Of a DNA stretch of 38,127 nucleotides, positions 16,232 through 24,594 are shown piece after piece. Below the pieces are notes generated by a model. That model saw only the letters and a list, made by a program, of their open reading frames with translations. It had not been told where the DNA came from and made no database searches. The stretch covers positions 1 through 38,127 of the forward strand of contig NZ_VUOK01000033.1 in the NCBI RefSeq assembly GCF_009806555.1, given 5' to 3'. Every line of letters starts with the position of its first letter. The first letter of the stretch is position 1. The translations under genes were made by a program, and so were the position numbers. The stretch comes from Methylobacterium sp. 2A (GTDB lineage Bacteria > Pseudomonadota > Alphaproteobacteria > Rhizobiales > Beijerinckiaceae).

Positions 16232-17168
16232 TCAGGTGCGAGCGCTCCAGGTCGGCCGCCAGATCATCGCGTGAGGGTCGCGTATAAATGGCGGTCGTGT
16301 CGAGTGAATCATGGCCGAGCAGGCTGGCCAGCTCGACCAGCTTGCCTGGATTGTCGCGCAGATAGCCGAGCGCAAAGGTATGACGCAGCGTGTGCGCCGA
16401 CACGGCAACCCGCTTCAGGCGGGCCCGCCGGGCAAGGCTGGTGACGACGGCCTGGATCGTGCGCACCGGCATCGCCGTTTCCCGGCTGCTGACGAACAGG
16501 GCCGCATCCTTGCCCGGCGCCTGGCGACGGTCGAGATGCTGCCTGAGGGCGCGGCGCACGGTGGCGTTCAGCGGCACCTCGCGCGCCTTGAGGCCCTTGC
16601 CGTGCCGAATGCGCACGCTGCCGGAGCGGTCGTTCATGGTGATGTCGGCCACACGCAGGGCGGCGACCTCGCCGACGCGCAAGCCCGCCTGGAGCAGGAG
16701 CTGCGCCATCGCGTAATTGCGCGCTGCAAGGCCGTGAGAGGAGGCGCCGGCGGCGCGCAACAGGGCGTGGACCTCGATGTCGGTCAGGCCGACGGGCTGG
16801 CGATTGCGTTCGGTGCGCATGGGCCGGACGTCGCGCGCGACGTCGGCGGCCAGGACTCCGGTCCCGCGCGCCCATCGGCACAACCGGCGCAGGGCGTCCA
16901 GCCGGCGGTTGACCGTGGCGGGGCGTCGACCGGCGGCGACCATGTGCTGGCGGTAGGCGATCAGTTCGTACTCGGCGAGGCCATCGAGGGTGAAGGCATC
17001 GTCCTGGACCGTTCGGTGCCAGGCGAGGAAATGGCGCAGGTCGTAGCGGTAGCCGCGCAGGGTCGCCGGCGCGAGATCGTCGCGGGCCAGATTGGCAAGG
17101 AACGGCGCCATCCATTCCGCCTCGTCAAGGGCCTCCGCGTCCGCTGCATGTATTGCACGCAAAGTCAT
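16218..17168 (-). CDS. tnpI: Tyrosine recombinase (TnpI-like resolvase)
   Basis: 316 residues from the ATG at 17168; a longer frame to 17246 exists but would run through the recombination sites. The N-terminal SAM-like core-binding domain (about 15-105) is followed by a catalytic domain with R164 (AGLRVGEVAALR), K191, H259-x-x-R262 (HTLRHTF), H285 (LLGHDSLDTT) and the nucleophile Y295. It would resolve Tn3-type cointegrates at a site upstream of its own gene, as TnpI does for Tn4430. The gene runs into tnpA with a 14-base overlap. The first site motif lies inside its first codons, so binding may also repress transcription. Confidence 0.88.
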   Translation of the reverse strand: MTLRAIHAADAEALDEAEWMAPFLANLARDDLAPATLRGYRYDLRHFLAWHRTVQDDAFTLDGLAEYELIAYRQHMVAAGRRPATVNRRLDALRRLCRWARGTGVLAADVARDVRPMRTERNRQPVGLTDIEVHALLRAAGASSHGLAARNYAMAQLLLQAGLRVGEVAALRVADITMNDRSGSVRIRHGKGLKAREVPLNATVRRALRQHLDRRQAPGKDAALFVSSRETAMPVRTIQAVVTSLARRARLKRVAVSAHTLRHTFALGYLRDNPGKLVELASLLGHDSLDTTAIYTRPSRDDLAADLERSHLNVDG

Positions 17169-17263
17169 CCCCCGCGTTAGCCACCCCGTTTGTTGCGTGC
17201 AAGATGCCACGGCGAGCAGCAACAATCCAGCCAATGCAGATTGCACGCCATTATTGCACGCAA
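17153..17263. other. Putative internal resolution site of the transposon
   Basis: Four copies of a near-palindromic motif: TTGCACGCAA (17153-17162), TTGCGTGCAA (17193-17202), TTGCACGCCA (17241-17250) and TTGCACGCAA (17254-17263). They lie at and before the tnpI start. The same core occurs at 12804-12813 near the left end. Repeated short inverted motifs beside a TnpI-type gene fit a recombination site plus accessory sites. Confidence 0.7.
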
Positions 17264-17344
17264 CAAAACGAGGAATGGATCGAAATCACGCTAAAATGAG
17301 CAGAGTCCGGCCCATCGGCACCCGAAATCGCTCCAAACGGCTGT

Positions 17345-17383
17345 CGTTAACGTGCGTTTTTACGAGGCGGGGCCTTCTGACCC
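17345..17383 (-). repeat. Right terminal inverted repeat of the transposon
   Basis: Read inward on the minus strand it begins GGGTCAGAAGGCCCC and ends GTTAACG, matching the left repeat at 31 of 39 positions. Inside it, unlike the left end, no recombination motif follows directly. Confidence 0.8.
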
Positions 17384-17549
17384 CGGTACGACGCGAAGGC
17401 ACCTTAGAACGCGCCGCCTCCCCTCCGTGACATCCGGCCGAACGAGGAGCGCCGTGGTGATTATTCCGCGCCTGATCCAGCGACTGCGCCGGCAGCGGCG
17501 GCGCTCAGAGTCGCCGCCAGGATCGCAACAAGGGCGACCTCAATCATGA

Positions 17550-17846
17550 TTAAGCCTGCCCGATCTTGGCGACCAGCCGGCCGAAGCCCTCGCGGTAGGA
17601 CATGCGCTCGGCTTCGCACCACTCCACGAACTGGTTGATGTCGGCGATAGCCGCCCGGAGGTTGAGCTGGTCCGTCGGCTCGTCGACAGCGACCCGCCGC
17701 TTGCGCCGGGTAGGAACCTCGCGGCTCGGAAATCCGAGCTTCTCCGCGACACGATCGACCTCTCGAGCGACGGCCGGAGCCGGCTCAGACGTGGCCGGCT
17801 GGATCTCCGCCAGCTTGCCGAAACCGAAGGATGGCTTGGTATTCAC
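17550..17846 (-). CDS. ParA-associated small partner protein, copy 2
   Basis: 98 residues from a GTG overlapping the stop of the parA gene by 4 bases. It opens with PSFGFGKL and ends with [31 protein letters not shown], the same conserved ends as the product of 886-1185, while the middle differs. It is a likely adaptor or DNA-binding partner of the ParA at 17843-18523. The difference in the middle may give partner specificity so that the two systems coexist; that is inference. Confidence 0.75.
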   Translation of the reverse strand: MNTKPSFGFGKLAEIQPATSEPAPAVAREVDRVAEKLGFPSREVPTRRKRRVAVDEPTDQLNLRAAIADINQFVEWCEAERMSYREGFGRLVAKIGQA

Positions 17847-18523
17847 GCGGCAGCCTTGCGGTTGAGGCTGGTGACGAGCTCGATGATTTCGCCTGAGAGG
17901 CGCTCGGCGTTCTCCAGGGCGGCCGGCACTCCGTTCACGAGGGACGTGTCAAGCTCGGCAAGCGTCTGGCCGTAGGTGAACATGCTCTTGTAGGCGGCGC
18001 GTTCGTTGAGGTGCGAGGTCAAAACCGGGATCCCTGCCCCGCGCAACTCGTCGATGATCATCTTCTCGTTCCGAGTTGGGATTGCCGGCGACGTGCGGGT
18101 GAACAGGACTCGGAATGGGATCGTCCGGCCAACCACCTGCTCCTCTTCCTGCACGAGGCTGACCGCGCGGGCGGCCTGGGCCGCGTCGACGGCAGAGGCC
18201 TGCATCGGGATCAACACCAAGTCGGAGCGCATAATGGCCCGCGAGACCATACGGCTCGCCGTGCCCTCCAGATCGACTAGGACGAACTGCTGGGAAGCCC
18301 GCTCCGCATCGATTGCGGAGACGATGCCGCTCTCACCAACATCGCCCATCACTCTCATCGTCGTGGAGCTGCCGCCCTTCGCCCAGGTGGCGATAGGCCG
18401 GTTCGGGTCGCAGTCGAGCAGGGTCACGGTGGCGCCGTGAGCTGCCAGCGTCGTTCCCAGCACGAGGGCTGTAGTCGACTTCCCTGCGCCGCCTTTGGGG
18501 TTGGCGATCGATATGACGGGCAT
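17843..18523 (-). CDS. parA: ParA-family partition ATPase, copy 2
   Basis: 226 residues. The deviant Walker A is KGGAGKST at residues 10-17, with [17 protein letters not shown] and [16 protein letters not shown]. It is colinear with, and very similar to, the copy at 1182-1862, with no gaps. Both pairs are coupled to a small partner gene and both lie upstream of a leader RNA and rep gene reading the other way. A second functional partition module on one DNA is best explained by fusion of two related plasmids. The perfect inverted motif at 18571-18584 lies upstream. Confidence 0.92.
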   Translation of the reverse strand: MPVISIANPKGGAGKSTTALVLGTTLAAHGATVTLLDCDPNRPIATWAKGGSSTTMRVMGDVGESGIVSAIDAERASQQFVLVDLEGTASRMVSRAIMRSDLVLIPMQASAVDAAQAARAVSLVQEEEQVVGRTIPFRVLFTRTSPAIPTRNEKMIIDELRGAGIPVLTSHLNERAAYKSMFTYGQTLAELDTSLVNGVPAALENAERLSGEIIELVTSLNRKAAA

Positions 18524-18570
18524 GTCGCCGCTCTCCTATCGCGTCGTAAAGGCCGTAACCGTAGGGATGG

Positions 18571-18584
18571 CTTCGTTACCGAAG
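18571..18584. promoter_or_regulatory. Candidate operator/centromere motif upstream of parA copy 2
   Basis: CTTCG-TTAC-CGAAG is a perfect inverted repeat 48 bases before the parA start. It sits inside a longer imperfect one (GGGAT at 18564-18568 and ATCCC at 18589-18593). It corresponds to 1924-1938 in the first module. Confidence 0.45.
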
Positions 18585-19162
18585 GGTTAATCCCATAGGA
18601 GTGGCGAGCGGCGTGAAGCGGAGCGGAGAGAAGTGGTTGGGCTGAGATCCTATACGCTGCACCTCAATCACACTGGCTGCTCCGCGATCCTAACCGAGTA
18701 ACGCGTAGAGGCAACGTTTATCCCCACCGATACCATACGCTATGCAATGATAGCTAGCACTAGACCCCGGAAGGAAGCGGGACGTAAGTGGCGGAGGTTA
18801 CTCGCAGAGCTCGTGGGGCAACCCGGAACAGCAGCGGCGATGGACGGAGGTGCTACGCAGGACCAGCCCCGAGAACGTCCGGGCCCGCCTCTCGCGTATC
18901 AATGCCGGCCTGCCTTCGGAGTATGTGGCGCGCACTCAGGTCCGCCGCCTTCGCTCCCAGCTGATCCTCTCGATCAGCTCGCTCTGAAGCCAACCGGTCA
19001 GCTCAGATCCTTACCGCGCAAGCGCTGAAATTCTTTTTCGGCAGCTAAGTAGAACGTCGGTGATTCGCAGCTCAGACGAACCACCTGGTGGATCGCCGGA
19101 TCGATCGTTCCTTCGGCCATTCCTTCCTTGGCCGACTCCGTTCCTTCGCTGAGGTGGCAACG
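18585..19162. other. Intergenic region with a possible gene remnant
   Basis: No intact gene is supported. A frame open from 18754 to the TGA at 18985-18987 encodes a protein-like stretch (EVLRRTSPENVRARLSRINAGLPSEYVARTQVRRLRS) but lacks a good start codon, so it may be a decayed gene. The rest shows no repeat or RNA gene I recognise. The first module has no equivalent of this segment. Confidence 0.4.
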
Positions 19163-19191
19163 TTGACTTAGCGGTTCGGTCCAGCCGACAT
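19163..19191 (+). promoter_or_regulatory. Candidate promoter of the leader/rep unit, copy 2
   Basis: TTGACT (19163-19168), 17 bases, CGACAT (19186-19191), the same arrangement as at 2129-2157. The spacer sequence has diverged while both boxes and the spacing are kept. Confidence 0.4.
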
Positions 19192-19230
19192 GCTGTGTCG
19201 GCGCTGCTCGTGAACGCGAGTCGCGAACCG

Positions 19231-19476
19231 GCATCAGGAGATCACGCCGCCGCAAGTCGACCCCTGAAAAGCCAACGGCCCCCCAGTCGCCAAACTGGAG
19301 GGCCGTCGAAATCGAAAGGCCTGTGAGGCCGCAAGCACCCCTCACAAGCCATGAGACGCCCCTGGGCGTCAAGCGAAAGCGCCAACTTTCGCGACGATGA
19401 GGCTTTGCCTGTGGACCGGACGCCCTAACCGGCGGTCCGGAACGACCTGTCGTGGCCCGACGAGGGCCGAGTAGGG
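19231..19476 (+). ncRNA. Structured leader RNA upstream of rep, copy 2
   Basis: The same order of hairpins as at 2199-2447. The first hairpin (with loop CGCCAA) is sequence-identical. The GACGCCC/GGGCGTC stem (19355-19361 with 19364-19370) is kept with a changed loop base. GCGAAAG/CTTTCGC (19373-19379 with 19386-19392) replaces GCGGGAA/TTCCCGC, keeping pairing and the CGCCAA loop. CCGGAC/GTCCGG near 19426-19440 is a cleaner stem than in copy 1. GGCCC/GGGCC (19454-19468) closes just before the rep ATG. The compensatory changes support an RNA or single-strand structure under selection. Confidence 0.75.
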
Positions 19477-20295
19477 ATGTTTGCAGACGAAATCCGCCGC
19501 GCCATTGAGGCGGCAGACCGAATCACTCTGCCGCAGGTGACGGCACTACTCTGGCGCGCCTACGGGGAGGGGACGGTCACCGAGGCCGAAGCCGAGGTGC
19601 TGTCCGGGCTGATTGAGGCACGCACGGATGCGTCGGCGGCCCGGCGGTTCTCCCCGGTCGAGCCGACTGTCTTTAATCCAAGCAATCGTCCATCGACGCA
19701 GGAGCGGGCAGTAGCACCCAGGAGGGCTGTCGGCGCACGCCCACGCACGGACACATCTCTGGAGCGCCGTCGCCGCTGGGCCGCCTCGGGGCGGCTCCCG
19801 CCAGGGCTCGCGGCCCGGTTCACGCTGGCCGAGCAGGCGGTTCTCGCCCTCGTGGCGGCAGAGACCACCAGGCGAAAGGACTGCCGGCTGTCGATCGAGA
19901 ACCTAGCCGCAGTTGCGGGCGTGTGTCGCTCAACGGTGAAGAACGCCATCCGCGAGGCGCGCCAGCTCGGGCTGCTCACCGTCGAAGAGCGGGCGATCAC
20001 CGGCTTCCGAAACGACACCAACATCGTCCGCATCGTCTCGGCCGAGTGGCTGGCTTGGCTCCGGCTGGCGCGGCGCAGTGATCTAATCTCGGCTTGGAAG
20101 GGACAAGGCGCAGCCTCTCCTCAGCAAGGGGGAGGGGTCAAAAGCGTAACCAGCACGCCTACTGAAGTTCTAATCCTGTCAGAATCGGGGAAAACGGAAC
20201 CCTCAAAAAGCTGCCGGGGGGCAGCGGGCGACCTCGACCGTGCGACGCCTCCGAGAATCCGAGTGGGTGGTGGGACGGCCAGAGCCATGCGCTGA
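19477..20295 (+). CDS. Putative plasmid replication/regulatory protein with winged HTH, copy 2
   Basis: 272 residues, the same length as the paralog at 2448-3266 and highly similar at the N-terminus, in the HTH region (LAAVAGVCRSTVKNAIREARQLGLLTVEE) and in TGFRNDTNIVRIVSAEW. It diverges at about residues 55-75 and 205-235. The start is an ATG here and a GTG in the other copy. It sits downstream of the conserved leader. Two diverged copies on one molecule suggest two compatible replicons joined. Replication function is inferred from the constant par-leader-rep layout. Confidence 0.7.
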   Translation: MFADEIRRAIEAADRITLPQVTALLWRAYGEGTVTEAEAEVLSGLIEARTDASAARRFSPVEPTVFNPSNRPSTQERAVAPRRAVGARPRTDTSLERRRRWAASGRLPPGLAARFTLAEQAVLALVAAETTRRKDCRLSIENLAAVAGVCRSTVKNAIREARQLGLLTVEERAITGFRNDTNIVRIVSAEWLAWLRLARRSDLISAWKGQGAASPQQGGGVKSVTSTPTEVLILSESGKTEPSKSCRGAAGDLDRATPPRIRVGGGTARAMR

Positions 20296-20388
20296 CAGTC
20301 TAGCGCCGGCCGGTCTGACGAACGCTGTTGAAGCCGCGGCTCAACGCGCGTAGACGCGCCCGCTCGGATTCTGGGTGCAGGAGCGTGG

Positions 20389-20592
20389 ATGTGCGACGAC
20401 GTGGCCGCACTCCTCCTCGCTCTCGCCACCGAGAACGCCGAGCTGCGCCAGCAACTCGCCGCCGCTCAGGACGTGCTGATGGAGACGGCCATCGATGCAG
20501 GTCACCTGCATGCGCGCATCGAGGCGGTTCAAGCCGAACGCGACGCGTGGCGCGCCGAGGTGAGCGGCTGCAGGCCCGCAGCGCGCGTGTGA
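20389..20592 (+). CDS. Small coiled-coil protein
   Basis: 67 residues. ATG at 20389 preceded by AGGAG about eight bases upstream. The sequence VAALLLALATENAELRQQLAAAQDVLMETAIDAGHLHARIEAVQAERDAWRAEV is a clear heptad-type coiled coil. No further domain is seen. It lies between rep and the coupling protein gene and may be part of the plasmid backbone. Function unknown. Confidence 0.55.
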   Translation: MCDDVAALLLALATENAELRQQLAAAQDVLMETAIDAGHLHARIEAVQAERDAWRAEVSGCRPAARV

Positions 20593-20751
20593 GCTGATCA
20601 GCGGTAGCCCGGCGCCGACCTGCTCCAAGAGCCGTCTTTCCCGCCAGGTAACGGGGCTGTCGGCGACACCGCATGGTCCCGCGGTCACATCGCTCAACTT
20701 GATCGGAATCGCGAGCGGCTTTTCTCAGGAGCTTCGGGCTACGGCGCCCGC

Positions 20752-22491
20752 ATGCATCGCCCAGACCTCCCCCGCCGCATCGGCCTCGTTCTGCTGCTGG
20801 CGCTGGTGACCTTCTTCATCGGCTATCCGGCCGCGTACCTCGCGACTCACAGCCTCGACCCGCGGGCCTGGCCCAACATCCCGGGCACGCCCTACGACTG
20901 GTTCTCCCTGGCCGGGCCCGGCTTGGCGGGTTGGCTTGGCTGTCTCCTGCAGATGGCCTCGACCTACTGGAACATGCTGCGCGGCCAGACGAACAGCCTG
21001 AGCGGTGGCGGTCTCCCCGCCTTCGTGGCGATTTGGGGGGCGGGGATCGTCCTGATGGTCCCTCTCGTCATGGGCGGCCGGCTCGTGCCGCTGCGCCACC
21101 GCCTCAAGCGCTACGGCGATGCCCGCTTCGCCGGACGGCGGGAGCTCGCGCGGATGCGCCGGGGCCTCGAGCTCGGGCTCGACCCGGACACCGGCCGCGC
21201 CGTCAGGGTCCCCGTCGAAGGCAACCTGATCACCATCGCGCCTCCGCGCACCGGTAAGACCGGTGGCTTGATCCTGCCCAACCTCGCCCTCCTGGAACCC
21301 GGCGCCTGGGGCGGCCCGGTCGTCGTCATCGATCCCAAGGGCGACGCCCTGCGCGCCGCACGACGGCGGCGCGAAGCGATCGGCCAAACCGTGCGCGTCC
21401 TCGATCCTCTCGGTCTGTCAGGCGGCTCCGACCGCTGGGATCCGCTGCTCGGGCTCGATCCCGAGGACGTGCTCGAACTCCAGAGCATGGCTCGCGCGCT
21501 CCTCCCAGATGTCGACCAGACCACTGAGGGAGGAACGTTCTTCCGCGACCGCGCCGTCGTCGTGATCGTGGCCGCGCTGCAGGTCGTGATCCGGGAAGGA
21601 CAGGGGGTGACCGAAGCCGCAGCCCTGGTGAGCGAAGGCGGTGAGGAGCTACTGGCTGCACTGAAGGGGCGTACGGATCCGGTCGCCAAGGATGCCCGCG
21701 GCATCCTCCGCTCGAAGGACGAGAAGAGCCGGGCCAACATCCTCTCGACCGCAGCCCAGGCGTTCGGCTGGCTGCTCGATGCGCGCATGCAGCGGGTCGT
21801 GACCGGCCACACCTTCGCGCTCGACGCGGTGTGTGCGGGCGACACCGACCTGTTCATCGTCCTGCCGGCCGACGACCGGCGCACGGAGATCGCCCCCTAC
21901 GTGCGTTGGCTGTTGGCGAGCCTGTTCAGCACGGTGCGGCGCACGCCGGTGGCCGAGCGGGTGCTCGTGGCCATCGACGAGGCGTTCGTGCTCGGCCGTT
22001 TCGACGCGATCCTGCGTGGGGCGGGCGAGCTGCCGGGCTACGGCGTATCGCTTTGGACCTTCTGGCAGTCGGAGGCCCAGATGGTCGAAGCCTACGGCCA
22101 AGCTGGGGCTACGATCCTGCGCGATACCGCCGAGGTAATCATGCTGTTCAACCTGTCCATGGCGCAGGGCGAGGAGCGGGAGCGCTGGTCGAAGGCGCTC
22201 GGGACGTTCACCGGGGTGCAGACGACCGAGACGGCCGATCCCGCCACCGGGAAGGTGAGCCGGAGCTCGACCGCGGTGGCCGACGCCCTGGTGCCGGCCT
22301 CGGACCTGGCCGCGCTGACGCAGCGGCATACGCTGGTGTTCCTCAACAGCCGCGCGCACACCACCGACCCGCTCAAGCTCAAAAAGACGCTCGCCCACGA
22401 AGACGCACGCTGCACCGGGCTGCTCGACTTCGTGAAGCCGGTGCAGGCGACCGCCTTTGGCCGGAGCGGACGGGTGCGCGACGGCGTGTGA
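20752..22491 (+). CDS. traG: Type IV coupling protein (VirD4/TraG family)
   Basis: 579 residues. Two N-terminal membrane segments (about 10-30 and 88-108) anchor the protein in the inner membrane. The cytoplasmic motor follows, with Walker A PPRTGKT (164-170), a VVVIDPKGD motif and Walker B VLVAIDEAFVLG (about 404-415). The C-terminal motifs LWTFWQSEAQMVEAYG and LRDTAEVIMLFN are typical of the family. Coupling proteins link the relaxosome to the type IV secretion channel. The likely partner is the TrwC-type relaxase at 26205. No mating-pore genes are in the window. Only a distant AGGAG is seen upstream of the start, so the exact start is slightly uncertain. Confidence 0.92.
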   Translation: MHRPDLPRRIGLVLLLALVTFFIGYPAAYLATHSLDPRAWPNIPGTPYDWFSLAGPGLAGWLGCLLQMASTYWNMLRGQTNSLSGGGLPAFVAIWGAGIVLMVPLVMGGRLVPLRHRLKRYGDARFAGRRELARMRRGLELGLDPDTGRAVRVPVEGNLITIAPPRTGKTGGLILPNLALLEPGAWGGPVVVIDPKGDALRAARRRREAIGQTVRVLDPLGLSGGSDRWDPLLGLDPEDVLELQSMARALLPDVDQTTEGGTFFRDRAVVVIVAALQVVIREGQGVTEAAALVSEGGEELLAALKGRTDPVAKDARGILRSKDEKSRANILSTAAQAFGWLLDARMQRVVTGHTFALDAVCAGDTDLFIVLPADDRRTEIAPYVRWLLASLFSTVRRTPVAERVLVAIDEAFVLGRFDAILRGAGELPGYGVSLWTFWQSEAQMVEAYGQAGATILRDTAEVIMLFNLSMAQGEERERWSKALGTFTGVQTTETADPATGKVSRSSTAVADALVPASDLAALTQRHTLVFLNSRAHTTDPLKLKKTLAHEDARCTGLLDFVKPVQATAFGRSGRVRDGV

Positions 22492-22563
22492 TCCTTGTCC
22501 GCACCTCCGGACACGTAGGCGTCCGAGGAGAGGCCATGCTCAGCCAAGTGTCGGCCGATATGT

Positions 22564-22582
22564 GCCGGGCGATCAGCCCGGC
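22564..22582 (+). terminator. Hairpin after traG
   Basis: GCCGGGC (22564-22570) and GCCCGGC (22576-22582) form a perfect stem with loop GATCA, 72 bases after the traG stop. No T-run follows. Confidence 0.4.
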
Positions 22583-22778
22583 AGCGCCCGGATGAAGGGC
22601 CCGCCATAGCCCAGGACTTGCCGCGGCCAGCGGCTGATCTGCTGGCCTCCTGACGCCCGGATTGGTTCCAGATGCGCGCGATGTCCCGCTGACGCTTCGG
22701 CCGCAAACGCAGATCCCTGGGCGCGCAGCCGGTTCCGCTCTACGGTCACGCTTCGACGCCCTGACCTCGACCCGCACC

Positions 22779-23207
22779 ATGCCGATCCGGCCCGAGCACC
22801 GCTTCTTCTACCCGATCGACTGGCCGCAACTCTCCCGGGTGATCCGGTTCGACCGGGCGGGAGGGCGCTGCGAGCGTTGCGGCCGACCGCATGGGCGGCG
22901 TGTGGTCCACCTCGGCGATGGCCGCTGGTGGGACGGGGAGGCTGCGTCCTGGCGGGACGGAAGCGGGCGGCGCGTACGCCTCACGCCCGGATCCGTGGAC
23001 ATCCTCGGGCGCGTGCGCCGGACCTGCGTGGTCCTGGCTGCGGCCCACCGCGACCACGACACGGCCAACAACGCCGGGGCCAACCTCGCCGCGTTCTGTC
23101 AGCGGTGCCACATGATCCACGACCGCCCCGAGCATCGCCGACGCCGGTGGGCGACGCTGTTCCGGCGCAAGGCGCTCGGCGACCTGTTCCGGGGGCCTTA
23201 CGCCTGA
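22779..23207 (+). CDS. HNH-type zinc-binding protein
   Basis: 142 residues from the ATG at 22779. C31-x2-C34 (RCERCGRPHG) and C107-x2-C110 (FCQRCHMIHD) form a likely structural zinc site. AAAHRDHDTANNAGANLAAF between them supplies the His and Asn residues of an HNH fold. HNH proteins are mostly DNA nucleases. The small size and the absence of a second domain suggest a stand-alone nuclease or a DNA-binding relative. It lies between traG and the Stb-like genes, with no close operon partner. Confidence 0.75.
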   Translation: MPIRPEHRFFYPIDWPQLSRVIRFDRAGGRCERCGRPHGRRVVHLGDGRWWDGEAASWRDGSGRRVRLTPGSVDILGRVRRTCVVLAAAHRDHDTANNAGANLAAFCQRCHMIHDRPEHRRRRWATLFRRKALGDLFRGPYA

Positions 23208-23284
23208 CCACGGATCCGCAAGGAAGCCCGACCACTGGCGCGCCGTCTGAACCGGGGCAGGGTCGCGAGCTGGCGCCACTCGGT

Positions 23285-23857
23285 TCAATGCGTGGGCGAC
23301 AGATCGAGGCCAACGCGCCAGACCGCACCGCACAGGTAGCCTTGCCTTTTATCCCAGACCCGGACCCAGGCGAGGTCGCCGTCCAGGCGTTCGACTGAGA
23401 CCCAGGAATTCCTCGGGAAGGTGTAGGCCCACACGGAGCCATCCGGCCCCGAGAGGTTGGCGGCCAGCGAATACATTGCGCGTCCGATCTGGGGCGTCGC
23501 CCGGCGGACGAGCTCGAACCAGCCCCCAGCGATCACCAGGAGGACGAGGACGGACGGATGCAGAACTCCGCGCAGCAGCGCGATGCTGAGGCGTCGCCCC
23601 CGCGCGAGGAGCCGGCCCTGCGGCCACCACCGGCGCTGGGGCTTGGCGAGGGCGACCTGGATCGAGCGGCGCAGGCTGACCCGGTCGGGACCGGTCAGGG
23701 CCGGGTCGTCGAGATGGGCCATGCGCTCAACTGCCCCGAGCCGCAACAGCTCGGTCAGCCGCGCCCGGCTCGCCGCGCGGACCCGGCGCGCGGCCGCGCG
23801 TTCGGCCTCCTGGGCGGCGCGCACGCGATCCTGCACGGTACCGGGAGCGCGGGCCAC
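23285..23857 (-). CDS. Single-pass membrane protein in an Stb-like operon
   Basis: 190 residues from a GTG at 23857, with GGAGG nine bases upstream, only four bases after the stop of the ATPase gene. The N-terminal half is charged and helical (VRAAQEAERAAARRVRAASRARLTELLRL). One membrane segment follows (about 97-113, HPSVLVLLVIAGGWFELV), then a C-terminal part with aromatic beta-like sequence (WVSVERLDGDLAWVRVWDKRQGYLCGAVW). Family not recognised. The position as third gene after a ParA-like ATPase recalls stbC in R388-type plasmids, but similarity to StbC is not evident. Confidence 0.65.
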   Translation of the reverse strand: MARAPGTVQDRVRAAQEAERAAARRVRAASRARLTELLRLGAVERMAHLDDPALTGPDRVSLRRSIQVALAKPQRRWWPQGRLLARGRRLSIALLRGVLHPSVLVLLVIAGGWFELVRRATPQIGRAMYSLAANLSGPDGSVWAYTFPRNSWVSVERLDGDLAWVRVWDKRQGYLCGAVWRVGLDLSPTH

Positions 23858-23861
23858 GGGC

Positions 23862-24590
23862 TCAGCCCTCCAGCCACGCCGCGGCCGGGGCGGCGGCTGC
23901 CATCGCGCGGGCGCGGAACGCCGTGAGATCCTCGATGATGCGGCCGGCCTCGGCGAAGCCGAACTGTGCGGCGAGGTTGTCCTCGGCCCCGGCGAGGTCC
24001 TCGCCGATGAACCGCAACCCGCCCTTCTGCAGCAGCTCGTTGGCGCGCGCGTCAAGGCTGAGCCGCTCCAGACGGCTGAGGGTGACGCCCTTGCCCAGAG
24101 CCTTCAGGGCGGCCGGCTCGACCGGGCCCTCGATCTGGTTCTCGACCACGAACCGGGCGGCCGCGAACGGCGCAGCGAGGTCGAGCAGGACTGGGGCGTT
24201 GGCCAGGGCACCGGGCTCGCTGGTGAGCACGACCAGCAGGGCGAAGGTGATGCCGCGCCGGCCGTAGCGCCCGCTGGCCTCACGGATCAGCGGTAGGAGC
24301 GAGCCGGCGGTGTTGGCCCCGACATCGACGATCACCGGCCCCTCGGCCGCGGCCATGGCGTTGAGCACACCGTCGAACTCGGCCCGCGCGGCCTGGCCAC
24401 CGGTGCGGTTGATCTCGCCGCGTTCGGCCCGAACCGGGAAGAAGGCGAGGCGGTCGTCGAGCTCGACCAGACGGCGGCCGGCCTCGATCTCGATCAGGCG
24501 GGCGGCGGGCAGACACTCGGCGAGCGCGCGCACCAACACGGTCTTGCCGGAGCCGCCCTTGTCCTGGGCGACGAGGAGGATGCGTGGCAT
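23862..24590 (-). CDS. StbB-like ParA/MinD-type ATPase
   Basis: 242 residues. N-terminal LLVAQDKGGSGKT (deviant Walker A, K11-T17), then VIVDVGANTAGSLLPLI (Walker B region) and LVVLTSEPGA. It is quite different from the two ParA proteins elsewhere in the window. The gene lies in a tight minus-strand operon (4-base gaps) between a small regulatory-type gene and a membrane protein, divergent from the TrwA/TrwC-like genes. This is the layout of the stbABC operon next to oriT in R388-like plasmids, where StbB is an ATPase acting on plasmid transfer and positioning. StbB assignment is by layout and motif. Confidence 0.75.
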   Translation of the reverse strand: MPRILLVAQDKGGSGKTVLVRALAECLPAARLIEIEAGRRLVELDDRLAFFPVRAERGEINRTGGQAARAEFDGVLNAMAAAEGPVIVDVGANTAGSLLPLIREASGRYGRRGITFALLVVLTSEPGALANAPVLLDLAAPFAAARFVVENQIEGPVEPAALKALGKGVTLSRLERLSLDARANELLQKGGLRFIGEDLAGAEDNLAAQFGFAEAGRIIEDLTAFRARAMAAAAPAAAWLEG

Positions 24591-24594
24591 CGGA

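Larger units (their letters stand above)
12763..17383 (-). mobile_element. Tn3-family transposon with TnpI-type recombinase
   Basis: A 4.6-kb unit bounded by 39-bp terminal repeats (12763-12801 and 17345-17383) that match at 31 of 39 positions and begin GGCTCAGAAGG and GGGTCAGAAGG. It encodes, all on the minus strand, a tyrosine recombinase, a 985-residue TnpA and a small protein. A cluster of recombinase-site motifs is at 17153-17263. Flanking 5-mers (GTCGA on the left, CGGTA on the right) do not match. The present junctions are therefore not those of one simple insertion, which fits a cointegrate or later rearrangement. The left end cuts the relaxase gene. Confidence 0.85.

Noticed and set aside
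17369..17408. GGGG...TTAG stretch resembling a right-facing Tn3 terminal repeat
   Set aside because: Alignment with the left end at 12763 shows that the repeat runs the other way (17345-17383 read inward on the minus strand). The rightward reading is coincidental.
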